DNA of 64,000 nucleotides from an uncultured Cellvibrionales bacterium (GCA_913063225.1 CAJXYP010000004.1:60614-124613); one strand, 5' to 3'. Positions 46,405 to 55,666 are shown, numbered from the stretch's first letter. Notes: a model not told the origin generated them from the letters alone. Made by a program: numbers and translations.

Positions 46405-47496
46405 ATGCTTGTCAGTACTCATCTCTTTCACCTGCTGAGGCGGCTTCGTGAGGACCAATCTTCGGAATGGATTCTCGCAACCGTAGTAACCAAATTCCGT
46501 TCTAGCTATCGCCAGCCCGGCGCCATGATGTTGGTGCATCCGGACGGACAGAGTTTGGGGTTGGTGAGTGGCGGGTGTCTGGAAGCAGATATTCGCCTCA
46601 ATGCTCGCAAGGTTTTGGCCTTTAGTCAGCCGAAGTGCATCCTCTATGACGATACCGAAGAGGGCTCCAACGACGAAAATATAGCGGCCGAACTAGGTTT
46701 GGGCTGCAATGGTCGCGTAGAAATTCTGGTACAGCCCCTAAAGGATTCCCAGCGCGGGATTCTGCTGCAATTATTAGATCGAATGGAGGCTGGGCGCGAT
46801 AGTTACCTGCTTCAATGCTACCAAAGCGACTCCCCGGATGACCTAAATGCCCTAGCGCTTCTAGATGAATATGCCGAATTGATTGCTAAGGCCACTGATA
46901 CCAATCTGCCAGATATTGAGGGTATTACTGCCATCGATAGCCACAAGGTTGTTTTAGCTACTAACCAGAATTGGTCGCTGAATCGCCACAATCACCCGAT
47001 TAAGCTTTGGGTTTTTGGTGGCGGGGTGGACGTTCAACCTTTGGTCAGAATGGCGGCTTCTCTAGGGTGGCAGGTCACCATTGTTGATCATCGCCCAGCC
47101 TATGGTGCGGAAACTGATTTTCCTCTTGCGGCAGATTTTGTTCGGCGGCGCCCCGAGGAATTTACTCAGGAAGTTGATGCGGATGCCGCTCTGTTTATGA
47201 GCCACAACCTTAAACTCGACGCTGCCTGGCTAGCGCAGGTTCAAGAAAGCCCCAGCCTGCGTTACATAGGTCTTTTAGGGCCGGTTAGTCGCAAGCAGGA
47301 GGTTCTAGAACTCGCGGAGATCGATCCTTCTTCTGCTATCAATGAAGTACTCTATGGACCGATGGGGTTTGATATTGGTGGTGATATTCCGGAATCCGTT
47401 GCGCTTTCCACCTTAGCTGAGTGCCATCAAGTATTGTTTAAGCAGGAGCCATCTAGACGAAAACTATTTATAGAGGGTAAGGGCCGGACTACATGA
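46405..47496 (+). CDS. XdhC/CoxI-family molybdenum hydroxylase maturation protein
   Basis: A 363-residue cytosolic chaperone that binds and sulfurates the molybdenum cofactor before insertion into hydroxylases. The N-terminal part shows ATVVTKFRSSYRQPGAMM and VSGGCLEADI. The C-terminal Rossmann-like domain has KLWVFGGGVDVQPLVRMA and YIGLLGPVSRKQEVL. The stop overlaps the next start (ATGA at 47493). It is in one operon with the two hydroxylase subunits. Confidence 0.9.
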   Translation: MLVSTHLFHLLRRLREDQSSEWILATVVTKFRSSYRQPGAMMLVHPDGQSLGLVSGGCLEADIRLNARKVLAFSQPKCILYDDTEEGSNDENIAAELGLGCNGRVEILVQPLKDSQRGILLQLLDRMEAGRDSYLLQCYQSDSPDDLNALALLDEYAELIAKATDTNLPDIEGITAIDSHKVVLATNQNWSLNRHNHPIKLWVFGGGVDVQPLVRMAASLGWQVTIVDHRPAYGAETDFPLAADFVRRRPEEFTQEVDADAALFMSHNLKLDAAWLAQVQESPSLRYIGLLGPVSRKQEVLELAEIDPSSAINEVLYGPMGFDIGGDIPESVALSTLAECHQVLFKQEPSRRKLFIEGKGRTT

Positions 47497-48062
47497 AATC
47501 TATTGCGGTTGCAGTGCTAGCGGCTGGGGCTGCAACACGTTTTGGTAGTGCCAAGCAGCTTGCAGATATCGACGGAAAATTCATGCTGCAGCGTGTTTTA
47601 GATTGCTGTAATTCTCTAACTGCCTTAGATACTTATTTGGTGCTCGGTGCCATGCACGAAGAGATACAGCCCAAGCTAAATATTGATTCGTCTAAGATCA
47701 TTGTTAATTCGAATTGGCATGAGGGCATGGGATCAAGTATTGCTGCGGCGGCTCTTAAGCTTCAACAGGCTTATGAAAGCATTTTATTTGTAGCGGGAGA
47801 CCAACCCTATATATCAGCGCAGCAACTGACTGAGATGATAGATAGATGGCGTGAATCACCTACGACAATTTGCGCGGCGCAATACGGGGATACCATCGGA
47901 ATTCCCGCGATTTTCCCCCGAAATCAGTATTCAGAATTGATTCTGCTTGCGGGTGATTCAGGAGCCAAAAAGCTCTTGCTCGATAGCGGCCAACATATTC
48001 AACTTATCAAAATTCCTCAGGCGGCAATGGATATTGATCGGCCTGAAGATTTATCGGCTTAA
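47493..48062 (+). CDS. Molybdenum cofactor cytidylyltransferase-like protein (MocA family)
   Basis: A 189-residue nucleotidyltransferase that would attach CMP to molybdopterin, giving the dinucleotide cofactor used by hydroxylases. The nucleotide-binding motif is VAVLAAGAATRFGSAKQL; then LFVAGDQPYIS, and a product-side segment GIPAIFPRNQYSELILLAGDSGAKKLL, close the active site. It overlaps the XdhC-type gene by 4 bp and ends 12 bp before a convergent gene. Confidence 0.92.
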   Translation: MKSIAVAVLAAGAATRFGSAKQLADIDGKFMLQRVLDCCNSLTALDTYLVLGAMHEEIQPKLNIDSSKIIVNSNWHEGMGSSIAAAALKLQQAYESILFVAGDQPYISAQQLTEMIDRWRESPTTICAAQYGDTIGIPAIFPRNQYSELILLAGDSGAKKLLLDSGQHIQLIKIPQAAMDIDRPEDLSA

Positions 48063-48074
48063 CCAGAAATAGCT

Positions 48075-49778
48075 TTATTCCGGTTGTCCTGGTCCGGTAT
48101 ATCTCAATACTCGCAAGCCTGAGGAAGCGTCAGGTACGTATAGCAATCCATCTGGGCCAATATTTACGTCATAGGTGTGAGAGCCCCTGAACCCGGGCTG
48201 CTCAATGCCAAAGTCCTCGTCGATGTTATAGCGATAACGACCTACTTCTTTCATATTGGTGGGGTCGGTAATATCAATGGCTCGCAGGCCGCCACCGTAC
48301 CATGCCATAAAGTACAGATTCGGCCCCCATGCGTTACCAATATGTGATGAAGCGCCAATAACCAATGGCTGTGAGGTGACTACGATGCGGTACTGAGAGG
48401 GGTCTGACGGCAGCTGAGGGTTGTCGGGGTCACAGGCGGTATTCAGGTCCGTTAGGAAATGCCCAAGAATCTTTGGGTTTTGCTCGTCGCTAATATCGAA
48501 CATACGCACATGGCCGTAAGGGCAAGTGAAATACTCATCTGACATTATTAGCAGATCGTCACGCCCCGGAATTAGCTTGGCCGAATGGGCGTTGCCACAA
48601 CCTGCAGGCACTCCACCAGCTGCTGCAAAGCAAGCGTCGATATCCGGATTAGTTGGATCTGAACCAGGCATCATGTAGTCGAATTGTGAGATAAATTTCG
48701 GATTGGCCTTGTCGGTTATATCCAGTATCACTAAGCCGGACTGATGATAAGAGAGGTAGGCGCGGGTTTCCGTGGCTACCGCGTAGTGCATGCCAACATG
48801 CTTGGTCCATAACCCCTCTTCATTCTGCTTAACCGGGAAAATAAAGATCGGCAGTTGTGCCCAGTCTCTAATACTGTCTTCCTCGGGCGTTTTCTGGCCG
48901 GGAATCCACCATTTACCTGCTTCCTTCGGATTGCTTGGGTTACTGGCATCAAGAATTACAAAAATCTTGCCTATAAAGCCTTCATAGTTCGAACCAAGAA
49001 AGATGTGATCACCTTTCCAAGTGAAATGGTGCACTCCGTGGTTATCTGGGTAGTGATGGGTTTCTGGATCAGGATCAGAGACAGGTGCAGCCCAATATGA
49101 GAGATATATGGGGTTTGCCGGGTCAGATACATCGTAGAACTTTACGCCGTGATTACCGGCTTGCACGTTACTGCCGGCGCGAAAATGCTCCTGATTTACC
49201 GCCAGAATATTACCCGGGCCTTTTTGAACATAGTGGGTGTGGGTATTCCAATTGGGGTCCCAGCAAGCGGGTGATTTATCTTCTGAAATTATTTGGGCAT
49301 CGTTCCAATCGACCATACAAGGAGACTGGGTTGGTAAATTGGGGAATGCATAGTCCTCTGACCAGACGACGTGCCCCTTAGGCGGAGCAGGAGAGCTTTC
49401 TCTGTCATAGTTAAACACCGTTGCGAGAAGTACCGGATTCTCGAGATCGGATATATCAAGGGTTTTGAAACACTTGTCTGATCCTTCGATTTCAGGCGTC
49501 AGGCTAGAGGGGTCATAACAGCCCAGATAGAGCGTATTATTTTGCGGGTTCGGCCACTCACCTATTTTTGAATATGCTCCGAGGTCGATATTTCCATCTG
49601 CCGTGCGTGCAGTACCGATGCGCTCGAAATTCCAAACATATTCATCAGAACTTAGTAGGGCTTCCTGAGCCAAAGTGGACTGGGCCCAAATGGACATGAC
49701 CAGAGCTGCGCAGCTGACCGCGGACAGGTAGGACCTGAAATTCGGTGTGGCTTTACTAGAATGACAGTCCCGATACAT
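48075..49778 (-). CDS. LVIVD-repeat beta-propeller protein, exported
   Basis: A 567-residue secreted protein. The ATG at 49778 is preferred over one 81 bp upstream because GGGGA lies 7 bp before it and a signal peptide (FRSYLSAVSCAALVMSIWAQSTLA) follows. The body has repeated units of the form LVILDITDKANPKFISQF, HGVKFYDVSDPANPIYLSYW, RAIDITDPTNMKEVGRY, which are LVIVD repeats and likely form a propeller. Several cysteines may pair in disulfides. Function is unknown; such proteins are surface or periplasmic. Confidence 0.85.
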   Translation of the reverse strand: MYRDCHSSKATPNFRSYLSAVSCAALVMSIWAQSTLAQEALLSSDEYVWNFERIGTARTADGNIDLGAYSKIGEWPNPQNNTLYLGCYDPSSLTPEIEGSDKCFKTLDISDLENPVLLATVFNYDRESSPAPPKGHVVWSEDYAFPNLPTQSPCMVDWNDAQIISEDKSPACWDPNWNTHTHYVQKGPGNILAVNQEHFRAGSNVQAGNHGVKFYDVSDPANPIYLSYWAAPVSDPDPETHHYPDNHGVHHFTWKGDHIFLGSNYEGFIGKIFVILDASNPSNPKEAGKWWIPGQKTPEEDSIRDWAQLPIFIFPVKQNEEGLWTKHVGMHYAVATETRAYLSYHQSGLVILDITDKANPKFISQFDYMMPGSDPTNPDIDACFAAAGGVPAGCGNAHSAKLIPGRDDLLIMSDEYFTCPYGHVRMFDISDEQNPKILGHFLTDLNTACDPDNPQLPSDPSQYRIVVTSQPLVIGASSHIGNAWGPNLYFMAWYGGGLRAIDITDPTNMKEVGRYRYNIDEDFGIEQPGFRGSHTYDVNIGPDGLLYVPDASSGLRVLRYTGPGQPE

Positions 49779-49975
49779 ATATTTCCCCAAATATTTGAAC
49801 AGCATTAGAGACGTTATAAACCATCCAATGGATTTTGCTTCGGCAGCCAGTCTAAGCATTAATGTAGTTTGTGAACAGAACTTCGGATTAGCCTGTTGTT
49901 CGCCTTGAACAATTCAACTCCTTTGGTAGTAAACTTTAACTTCCGTTGAATGGGATACTGCTGGGAGCCTTCAGG

Positions 49976-50737
49976 GTGAAACCAAACAAATTCATTTTTT
50001 CATTTTTGCTATTGGTCGCAACGACCAATATATCTGCTCAATTGTTCGAAGAAACGTTGCCATTGGCTGAATCGGGTGATGCCGAGGCTCAGTATGTTAT
50101 TGGATATCTCTTTGCTACCGGAAGGGGGATGGAAAAAAACCTAATAGAAGCTATTAGGTGGTATGAATTAGCCGGTGCACAGGGGCTAGCCGGGGCACAA
50201 TTAAACCTAGGTGTTATGTATCGTGAGGGCTTGGGTGTCGCCAAAGATGACATTAAGGCGCATCAGCTGTTTTTGCAGGCCGCAGAGCAGGGTGTGGCCT
50301 CCGCTCAATACAATTTGGGCATTACCTATCACAGTGGAGAAGGGGTAGCCGAAGACGACTCAGAGGCAGCACGCTGGTATAGGCTGGCAGCTGAACAGGG
50401 CGTGCCGGGCGCTCAGTACAATCTAGCGGTTATGTATAACCGTGGTGTAGGCCTGGAGGAAGATAGCGAACAGGCGGCTATCTGGTTCCGCGAGGCAGCT
50501 GGGCAAGGCGATCCGGCCTCTCAGCATAATCTAGGTGCGAAATATGCTTCCGGAAGCGGTGTTCCCCGTAATCTAATTACTGCATATGCTTGGATAGCAT
50601 TGGCAAGAGCATTGGGAGACTCAACCGCAGAGGCAAATTTGGATCGTGTGGCAGCTCAATTAACGCCGCAACAAATTGCGCAGGGGCAGAATTTGGCTGT
50701 CAGATGCTTGGAATCAAACTATCAAGACTGTGATTGA
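49976..50737 (+). CDS. Sel1-like (TPR-type) repeat protein, exported
   Basis: A 253-residue protein with a signal peptide (FIFSFLLLVATTNISA) and about five Sel1-like repeats of 36 residues, each of the form A-E-x-G-x-x-x-A-Q-x-x-L-G-x-x-Y-x-x-G-x-G-V. Such solenoids bind protein partners in the periplasm. GTG 49976 is chosen as start because GGGAG lies about 9 bp upstream and the signal peptide begins there; a TTG 30 bp upstream is in frame. Confidence 0.85.
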   Translation: MKPNKFIFSFLLLVATTNISAQLFEETLPLAESGDAEAQYVIGYLFATGRGMEKNLIEAIRWYELAGAQGLAGAQLNLGVMYREGLGVAKDDIKAHQLFLQAAEQGVASAQYNLGITYHSGEGVAEDDSEAARWYRLAAEQGVPGAQYNLAVMYNRGVGLEEDSEQAAIWFREAAGQGDPASQHNLGAKYASGSGVPRNLITAYAWIALARALGDSTAEANLDRVAAQLTPQQIAQGQNLAVRCLESNYQDCD

Positions 50738-50785
50738 TTAGTGACCGATAGCTATATAGGCTAAAAAAATAAGCCGGGGGTACAG

Positions 50786-51559
50786 ATGAATTGGAATTCG
50801 AGCAGTGGTCCTGCATTAGCCACATTGTTGTTTTTAACACTATTTTCGATATCAGGTTTCGCGCAAAATATACCGGACTTGAGTGGCACTTGGAGCGATC
50901 CACCGCCCCGCGCTGAAGACGCTTTTTGTCATATTGGCTGTGCCATAGAGGCACGGGAATACTTTACTCAACTATTGAATGACCCCGCCAATATTGATTT
51001 TTCTTACACTCAGCTTAGGGCGCGCGCTCAAGGCTTCCAAAACAGTGAACTAATACCGTCCCATTTGACTGCGGCGGCTAGTGAGCAGCGGTCTTCAATC
51101 AGAAATGCCCGTCCACGAGTTGCCTCATGCGACCCTTGGGGACTGGTGCGCACGACTATGGCGCCCCATGCGATGGAGCTGAATCAGTATGAAACTGAAG
51201 TCACGCTTTATTACTCGGAGTGGACCGTATTCCGCACCGTCTATTTGGATGGGCGAGAGCGCCCCGTAGATGGCGAACCCCGAATATATGGGTTTTCTGT
51301 AGGTCACTACGAAGGAGACTCCTTAGTAGTTGAAACCACCGGCATTAGTGCAAACAACTTTGGCACCGGTGGCTTTACCCACAGCGACCAACTCAGTGTG
51401 ACAGAGCGATTCAGCCGTAAGGGGGGTCGCCTGGAAATTGAAGTTATTTTGACGGATCCGCTTACCCTCGAGAAACCTTTGCACATGGCGCGAGCTTGGG
51501 CTTGGGCACCAGGGGAAGAAATATACCCCTACGATAGCTGCGTAGTTCCTGAGGCCTAA
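50786..51559 (+). CDS. Exported protein with EGDSLVVET domain (stand-alone)
   Basis: A 257-residue protein with a signal peptide (TLLFLTLFSISGFAQ). The mature part begins NIPDLSGTWSDPPPRAEDAFC. The remainder is the C-terminal module seen fused in 19901 and 41389: ASCDPWGLVRTTMAPHAMEL, VFRTVYLDGRERP, YGFSVGHYEGDSLVVETTGI and THSDQLSVTERF. The next gene, 3 bp later, encodes the other module alone. Six cysteines suggest disulfides. G5 lies 5 bp before the ATG. Function unknown. Confidence 0.82.
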   Translation: MNWNSSSGPALATLLFLTLFSISGFAQNIPDLSGTWSDPPPRAEDAFCHIGCAIEAREYFTQLLNDPANIDFSYTQLRARAQGFQNSELIPSHLTAAASEQRSSIRNARPRVASCDPWGLVRTTMAPHAMELNQYETEVTLYYSEWTVFRTVYLDGRERPVDGEPRIYGFSVGHYEGDSLVVETTGISANNFGTGGFTHSDQLSVTERFSRKGGRLEIEVILTDPLTLEKPLHMARAWAWAPGEEIYPYDSCVVPEA

Positions 51560-51562
51560 ATA

Positions 51563-52015
51563 TTGAAAGCCAATACAATTAAGTTTATTCATTCTGCTCT
51601 GTGTACATTAGGCGCATTAATGCTCTGCGCCGGTGCCTATGGGCACCATTCTTTTGTTGGCGTATTCGACTTATCGGCCATTACTAGTTTTGAAGCCAAA
51701 GTTATTAGGCTGGATCTACTAAACCCCCATACCAGTCTCTATTTGGAAGTAATCAACAGCGAAGGCCACGCCGAGGAATGGGTGATTGAGGGGCCAGGTA
51801 AGCTCTCCTTGGTTCGACGCGGTTGGTCTGATGATATGTTTAGCGATGGTGAGATAATCCAAGTCTTCGGCAATCCTTCGGTGAACGGAAAACCCATAGT
51901 TTGGCTGGATAAAATAATCATGGCTGACGGAACCGAGCTGATCGATCCTTTGGTGGCTGATGACATAGCTATCGAAGAAGAACGCCGTGAACGTTTGCGC
52001 CGATTGCTTGAATAA
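51563..52015 (+). CDS. Exported protein with single HHS OB-like module (DUF6152-type)
   Basis: A 150-residue protein starting with TTG, 3 bp after the stop of the previous gene, so translation is probably coupled. The signal peptide ends ...GAYG before HHSFVGVFD. The module has EAKVIRLDLLNPHTSLYLEV, EWVIEGPGKLSLVRRGW, DGEIIQVFGNP and KPIVWLDKIIMADG. A charged helix (EERRERLRRLLE) ends the protein. This is the same module found fused at 19901 and 41389; here it is a separate gene downstream of its partner domain. Confidence 0.8.
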   Translation: MKANTIKFIHSALCTLGALMLCAGAYGHHSFVGVFDLSAITSFEAKVIRLDLLNPHTSLYLEVINSEGHAEEWVIEGPGKLSLVRRGWSDDMFSDGEIIQVFGNPSVNGKPIVWLDKIIMADGTELIDPLVADDIAIEEERRERLRRLLE

Positions 52016-52030
52016 GTACTAAACCCAAAT

Positions 52031-52582
52031 ATGCCTTATAGCAGATGCTCTGGAATCAAACTGGAATCAAACTGGAATCAAACTGGAATTAAAGTGGAAT
52101 CAAATACTGAAACAGACAACCGTAGCCTAACGCTGCGGTTATTGGCTGAACCCAACGACGTGAACTTTGGCGGCAAAGTTCATGGTGGTGTGGTTATGAA
52201 GTGGATCGATCAAGCTGGCTACGCCTGCGCTGCGTCTTGGAGCGAGTCTTATTGCGTTACGGTGCAAGTTGGGGGCATCCGCTTTATTAAACCGATACGG
52301 GTCGGTGACCTGGTGGAGCTAGAGGCAAAGGTAATACTTACGGGCAGGTCCAGTATGCATATTCTGGTTACCGTTCGATCCAAAGATATAAAAATCGGTG
52401 ATTTTGAGCTAACTACCCGCTGCGTTATCGTTTTTGTCGCCGCTGGTGAGAGCGGAACCTCAAATAAAGTGAAGGAGTGGAAACCCGCCACGGCTGAGGA
52501 TATTAAATTACAATCCTTTGCCAGGAAAATGATGGAAGCTCGAGCCAATATTCGCGAAGAAATCAATCCTTTTGACAACTAA
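52031..52582 (+). CDS. Acyl-CoA thioesterase (hotdog fold)
   Basis: The conserved part is a single hotdog domain of the acyl-CoA hydrolase group: LAEPNDVNFGGKVHGGVVMKWID with the catalytic Asn/Asp region, then VGDLVELEAKVILTGRSSMHI. Substrate would be a fatty acyl-CoA in the cytosol. The first ~21 codons from ATG 52031 are encoded by an 11-bp tandem repeat and have no family counterpart. GTG 52094 at the repeat's 3' end is a plausible alternative start. A change of one repeat unit would put the ATG out of frame. Confidence 0.88.
   Translation: MPYSRCSGIKLESNWNQTGIKVESNTETDNRSLTLRLLAEPNDVNFGGKVHGGVVMKWIDQAGYACAASWSESYCVTVQVGGIRFIKPIRVGDLVELEAKVILTGRSSMHILVTVRSKDIKIGDFELTTRCVIVFVAAGESGTSNKVKEWKPATAEDIKLQSFARKMMEARANIREEINPFDN
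52051..52105 (+). repeat. 11-bp tandem repeat, five units
   Basis: The unit TGGAATCAAAC occurs three times exactly (52051, 52062, 52073), then twice with changes (TGGAATTAAAG, TGGAATCAAAT). The unit is not a multiple of three. It lies at the 5' end of the thioesterase gene, between two possible start codons. Confidence 0.95.
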
Positions 52583-52618
52583 ATCGACTTAAGCAGCCAA
52601 AGCAAACAGGTAATTTCA

Positions 52619-52978
52619 ATGTTAATAACAGATTTTCTGAATCAGCTAAAAGCCGATCCGGATTCGATTGAATTTGAAGACAGTATGGCGGTGATCGAAG
52701 CGAACTACGGTTTTACTGGCTCGGCATTTCGCAACGGCGATGTCGTCAACCAAGTTGACGAGAATATGGGGTCCTGCAAGGTTTTCGCCTTTGGCAAAAT
52801 TCACCAGCTTAGCGAAGCGCAAACTCTTGCCTGCTTTGGTAAATATTATCGTGAAGACGTTCTGCTGAATCCCGATTCAGATAATCATCAGAATATTCGC
52901 AGCTTTATTAGGAGCGCATGGTCCGGCATTGAATTTCTCGGGGATATCGCGGTTTTAGAGCCCCTTGCCAAGGGTTAA
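52619..52978 (+). CDS. HopJ-family protein
   Basis: A 119-residue cytosolic protein of the HopJ family, first named from a type III effector but common in free-living gammaproteobacteria with no secretion system. Landmarks: FEDSMAVIEANYGFTGSAFRNGD, NQVDENMGSCKVFAFGKIH, ACFGKYYREDVL and NHQNIRSFIRSAW. Role unknown. It follows the thioesterase in the same direction by 36 bp. Confidence 0.88.
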   Translation: MLITDFLNQLKADPDSIEFEDSMAVIEANYGFTGSAFRNGDVVNQVDENMGSCKVFAFGKIHQLSEAQTLACFGKYYREDVLLNPDSDNHQNIRSFIRSAWSGIEFLGDIAVLEPLAKG

Positions 52979-53076
52979 GAAAGTACAGTAGCAACAAAAC
53001 TTTACAGCGGTAGTGTCAACCTTCGGTGTTAGGTACCGTTTAGAGGTTATTGGAACGTTGCTCGGGAGAGTCTTAG

Positions 53077-54438
53077 ATGACTATTTCAAAGGCGGTTATT
53101 GCTACCCATCGATTCGGGCTTGGTCCTAGCCCAGGAGACTTGGAGCAGGTAAAAACCGATCCTGAAAGTTGGATATTAAGACAAATAGGGATCGAAACCT
53201 CGGTTTCTTTTCTATCCTCTGTGGAAGTGTTGGATTTGCAGTCGCAAAACCGTCAAGCCAGAATTAGCGAAAACCAAGAGTTACGGCAACAAATTAACCA
53301 GCAAATGCGCGCTGCCAGTATTGCTGACGCCGCCGCCAGAACTCGGCTGGCTATCGATTCAGATACTCCCTTTGTTGAGCGATTAGTCCATTTTTGGAGC
53401 AATCACTTTGCGATTTCCGTTGATAAAGCAGCCATAGTTGGTATGGGCGGAAGTTTTGAAGGCGAGGCAATTCGTCCTAATATATTCGGGCGTTTTGAAG
53501 ACTTATTAATGGCGTCCACCAAGCATCCTGGCATGTTGCTCTACTTGGACAACGGCCAATCCACCGGGCCAGAATCTCGCAGTGGCTCGCGCGGGAATAG
53601 AGACCTCAACGAAAATTTAGCGCGTGAAATTCTTGAGTTGCATACCTTGGGTGTTAATACGGGGTACAGCCAAGAAGACGTTACCAATTTCGCTAAGGTA
53701 ATTACGGGATGGTCCGTAGCTACTGCTCCAGCGGCTGAACACTTTGGCGATGTGGATGGTTCATTTGCCTATATTGATATCTCACACGAGCCGGGCCGAC
53801 ATACTGTATTAAATAAAGCCTATAGGCAGACAGGGAAAGAGCAGGGTGAGGCTGTACTCAGGGATCTCGCCGTACACCCCAAGACTGCTAAACATATTGC
53901 CACCAAACTGGCGCGACATTTTATCGCCGATGAGCCACCAATTTCCGCAGTAGAGGCCCTTACAAAAAGCTTTGTTGATACTGAAGGAGATCTGCCCAGT
54001 ATCTATCGAACGTTGATCGAACTAGACGAAGTATGGCAGGAGGCAAGTCGAAAGTTCCGCACGCCAAGTGAATGGCTGATGGCTAACCTTCGGGCGATGC
54101 AATATGAAGGTTCACAAGCACGCAGGGCGCAGGTGCGGGACAACCAGCTTGTGGTTGCATTGGATACACTGGGGCAGCCGATTTGGCGTCCGGGCTCGCC
54201 TGCGGGATGGCCTGATATTGCTGATAGATGGACTAGTCCAGACAGCTTGGGCAAACGCATCGAGTGGGCCAACGCAATGTCTCAGCAGATTGATTCAAAT
54301 CTGCCGGCTGAAACACTAGTTCAGACTTTATACGGACACACCGCTAGTGAGAATCTGACTAAGGCGGTTTCGCGAGCTAAATCCAATGCTCAGGCCTTGG
54401 TGCTAGTTGCCATGGCGCCAGTGTCGCTGCGGCGTTAG
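53077..54438 (+). CDS. DUF1800 family protein
   Basis: A 453-residue protein starting with ATHRFGLGPSPGDLEQVKTD and containing RLVHFWSNHFAIS, NENLAREILELHTLGV, EDVTNFAKVITGWSV and ATKLARHFIADEPP, all DUF1800 landmarks. Members are nearly always paired with a DUF1501 gene, as here, 23 bp upstream of it. The pair is thought to act in the envelope, but the reaction is unknown. Confidence 0.93.
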   Translation: MTISKAVIATHRFGLGPSPGDLEQVKTDPESWILRQIGIETSVSFLSSVEVLDLQSQNRQARISENQELRQQINQQMRAASIADAAARTRLAIDSDTPFVERLVHFWSNHFAISVDKAAIVGMGGSFEGEAIRPNIFGRFEDLLMASTKHPGMLLYLDNGQSTGPESRSGSRGNRDLNENLAREILELHTLGVNTGYSQEDVTNFAKVITGWSVATAPAAEHFGDVDGSFAYIDISHEPGRHTVLNKAYRQTGKEQGEAVLRDLAVHPKTAKHIATKLARHFIADEPPISAVEALTKSFVDTEGDLPSIYRTLIELDEVWQEASRKFRTPSEWLMANLRAMQYEGSQARRAQVRDNQLVVALDTLGQPIWRPGSPAGWPDIADRWTSPDSLGKRIEWANAMSQQIDSNLPAETLVQTLYGHTASENLTKAVSRAKSNAQALVLVAMAPVSLRR

Positions 54439-54461
54439 GCAAGGGAACCGGAGAGATAAAT

Positions 54462-55646
54462 ATGATGAATCGCAGAAAATTCTTACAGGCATCTGGTGCA
54501 GCGCTCTCGCTCTACCATCTTCCGTTAAGTGCCCAAGCTCAGTCTGACAAACGCTTCATTTGGGTGATACTTCGCGGTGCCATGGATGGAATGTCAGCCT
54601 TGGTACCCTACGGTGATCCAAATTACGAAAAACTGCGTGGCAATTTGGCTATTGCGCCTCCTTCGGGTGCGGATACCGCCTTAAAATTGGATGGGTTTTT
54701 TGGATTACATCCCTCTTTGAGCGCTCTAAATGATTGGTATCAACAGGATGAGCTTATTGTCTTTCCTGCGGTTGCCTCGGCCTATCGGGATAGATCCCAT
54801 TTCGATGGCCAAAACCTAATGGAAAATGGTGGCTTTCAGCCCTATGGCGAACGCGATGGATGGCTAAATCGTTCTCTCCAATTGATGGGAAACAGTCGCG
54901 GTTTAGCGGTTGGTACTTCGGTGCCAACGGTGATGCAGGGTGGGATTGAAGTGGAGAGCTGGAGCCCGTCAATACTTGCACAGCCTGATGATGATATCTA
55001 TTTGCGGTTAGGTGATCTGTATTCTGACGACAACTTACTGGCTAGTAAGCTCGACAGTCTAATGCGCACCAGAGAAGAGATTGAGTTAAATGGTATGTCC
55101 ATGGATATGCAAGGTGGTGGACGCTCAAACGGGCTGCAGGCCTTTGTAAAAATGGTTGATGCCGCCAGCAATTTATTGGCGGTAGATGGAGGCCCACAAA
55201 TCGCGACCCTTGAACTAGGCGGTTGGGATACTCATTCAGCGCAGGGATCTGTTAACGGCCGAATGGCAAACCAGTTACGTGGTCTAAACAACGGATTACA
55301 AGCCCTGAGAGATGGTCTAGGCAGTAAGTGGGAAAATACCAGTATTGTGGTTATGACAGAGTTTGGTCGCACTATGAAAGTCAATGGTACCGGTGGTACC
55401 GATCATGGAACCGCAAGTGCAGCTTTTCTTGCTGGCGGTGCAGTGAAGGGTGGCAGGGTAGTAGGAGACTGGCCTGGTCTAGCTGACAAAGACCTCTACG
55501 AAGGCAGAGACCTAATGCCGACTTTGGATAATCGGGCAATATTAAAGGGAGTTCTGGCTGGTCAATTCGAACTAAACGAAGCGCAGTTGGCAGAGTTGGT
55601 ATTCCCCGGCAGTGCCGGTGTAGATATGTTGGAAGGCTTAGTTTGA
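54462..55646 (+). CDS. DUF1501 family protein, Tat-exported
   Basis: A 394-residue protein with a twin-arginine signal (NRRKFLQASGAALSL). It belongs to a family related to sulfatases and alkaline phosphatases, with landmarks WVILRGAMDGMSALVPYGD, FGLHPSLSALNDWY, ELGGWDTHSAQGS, VMTEFGRTMKVNGTGGTDHGT. Two adjacent ATG codons (54462 and 54465) are both possible starts. It is co-directional with the DUF1800 gene and ends in a terminator. Confidence 0.93.
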   Translation: MMNRRKFLQASGAALSLYHLPLSAQAQSDKRFIWVILRGAMDGMSALVPYGDPNYEKLRGNLAIAPPSGADTALKLDGFFGLHPSLSALNDWYQQDELIVFPAVASAYRDRSHFDGQNLMENGGFQPYGERDGWLNRSLQLMGNSRGLAVGTSVPTVMQGGIEVESWSPSILAQPDDDIYLRLGDLYSDDNLLASKLDSLMRTREEIELNGMSMDMQGGGRSNGLQAFVKMVDAASNLLAVDGGPQIATLELGGWDTHSAQGSVNGRMANQLRGLNNGLQALRDGLGSKWENTSIVVMTEFGRTMKVNGTGGTDHGTASAAFLAGGAVKGGRVVGDWPGLADKDLYEGRDLMPTLDNRAILKGVLAGQFELNEAQLAELVFPGSAGVDMLEGLV

Positions 55647-55666
55647 ATTTCTGATAGTTACAAAAG

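Noticed and set aside
50786..52978. HopJ annotation as sign of a type III secretion system
   Set aside because: No secretion genes are present; HopJ-family proteins are common in bacteria without such systems.
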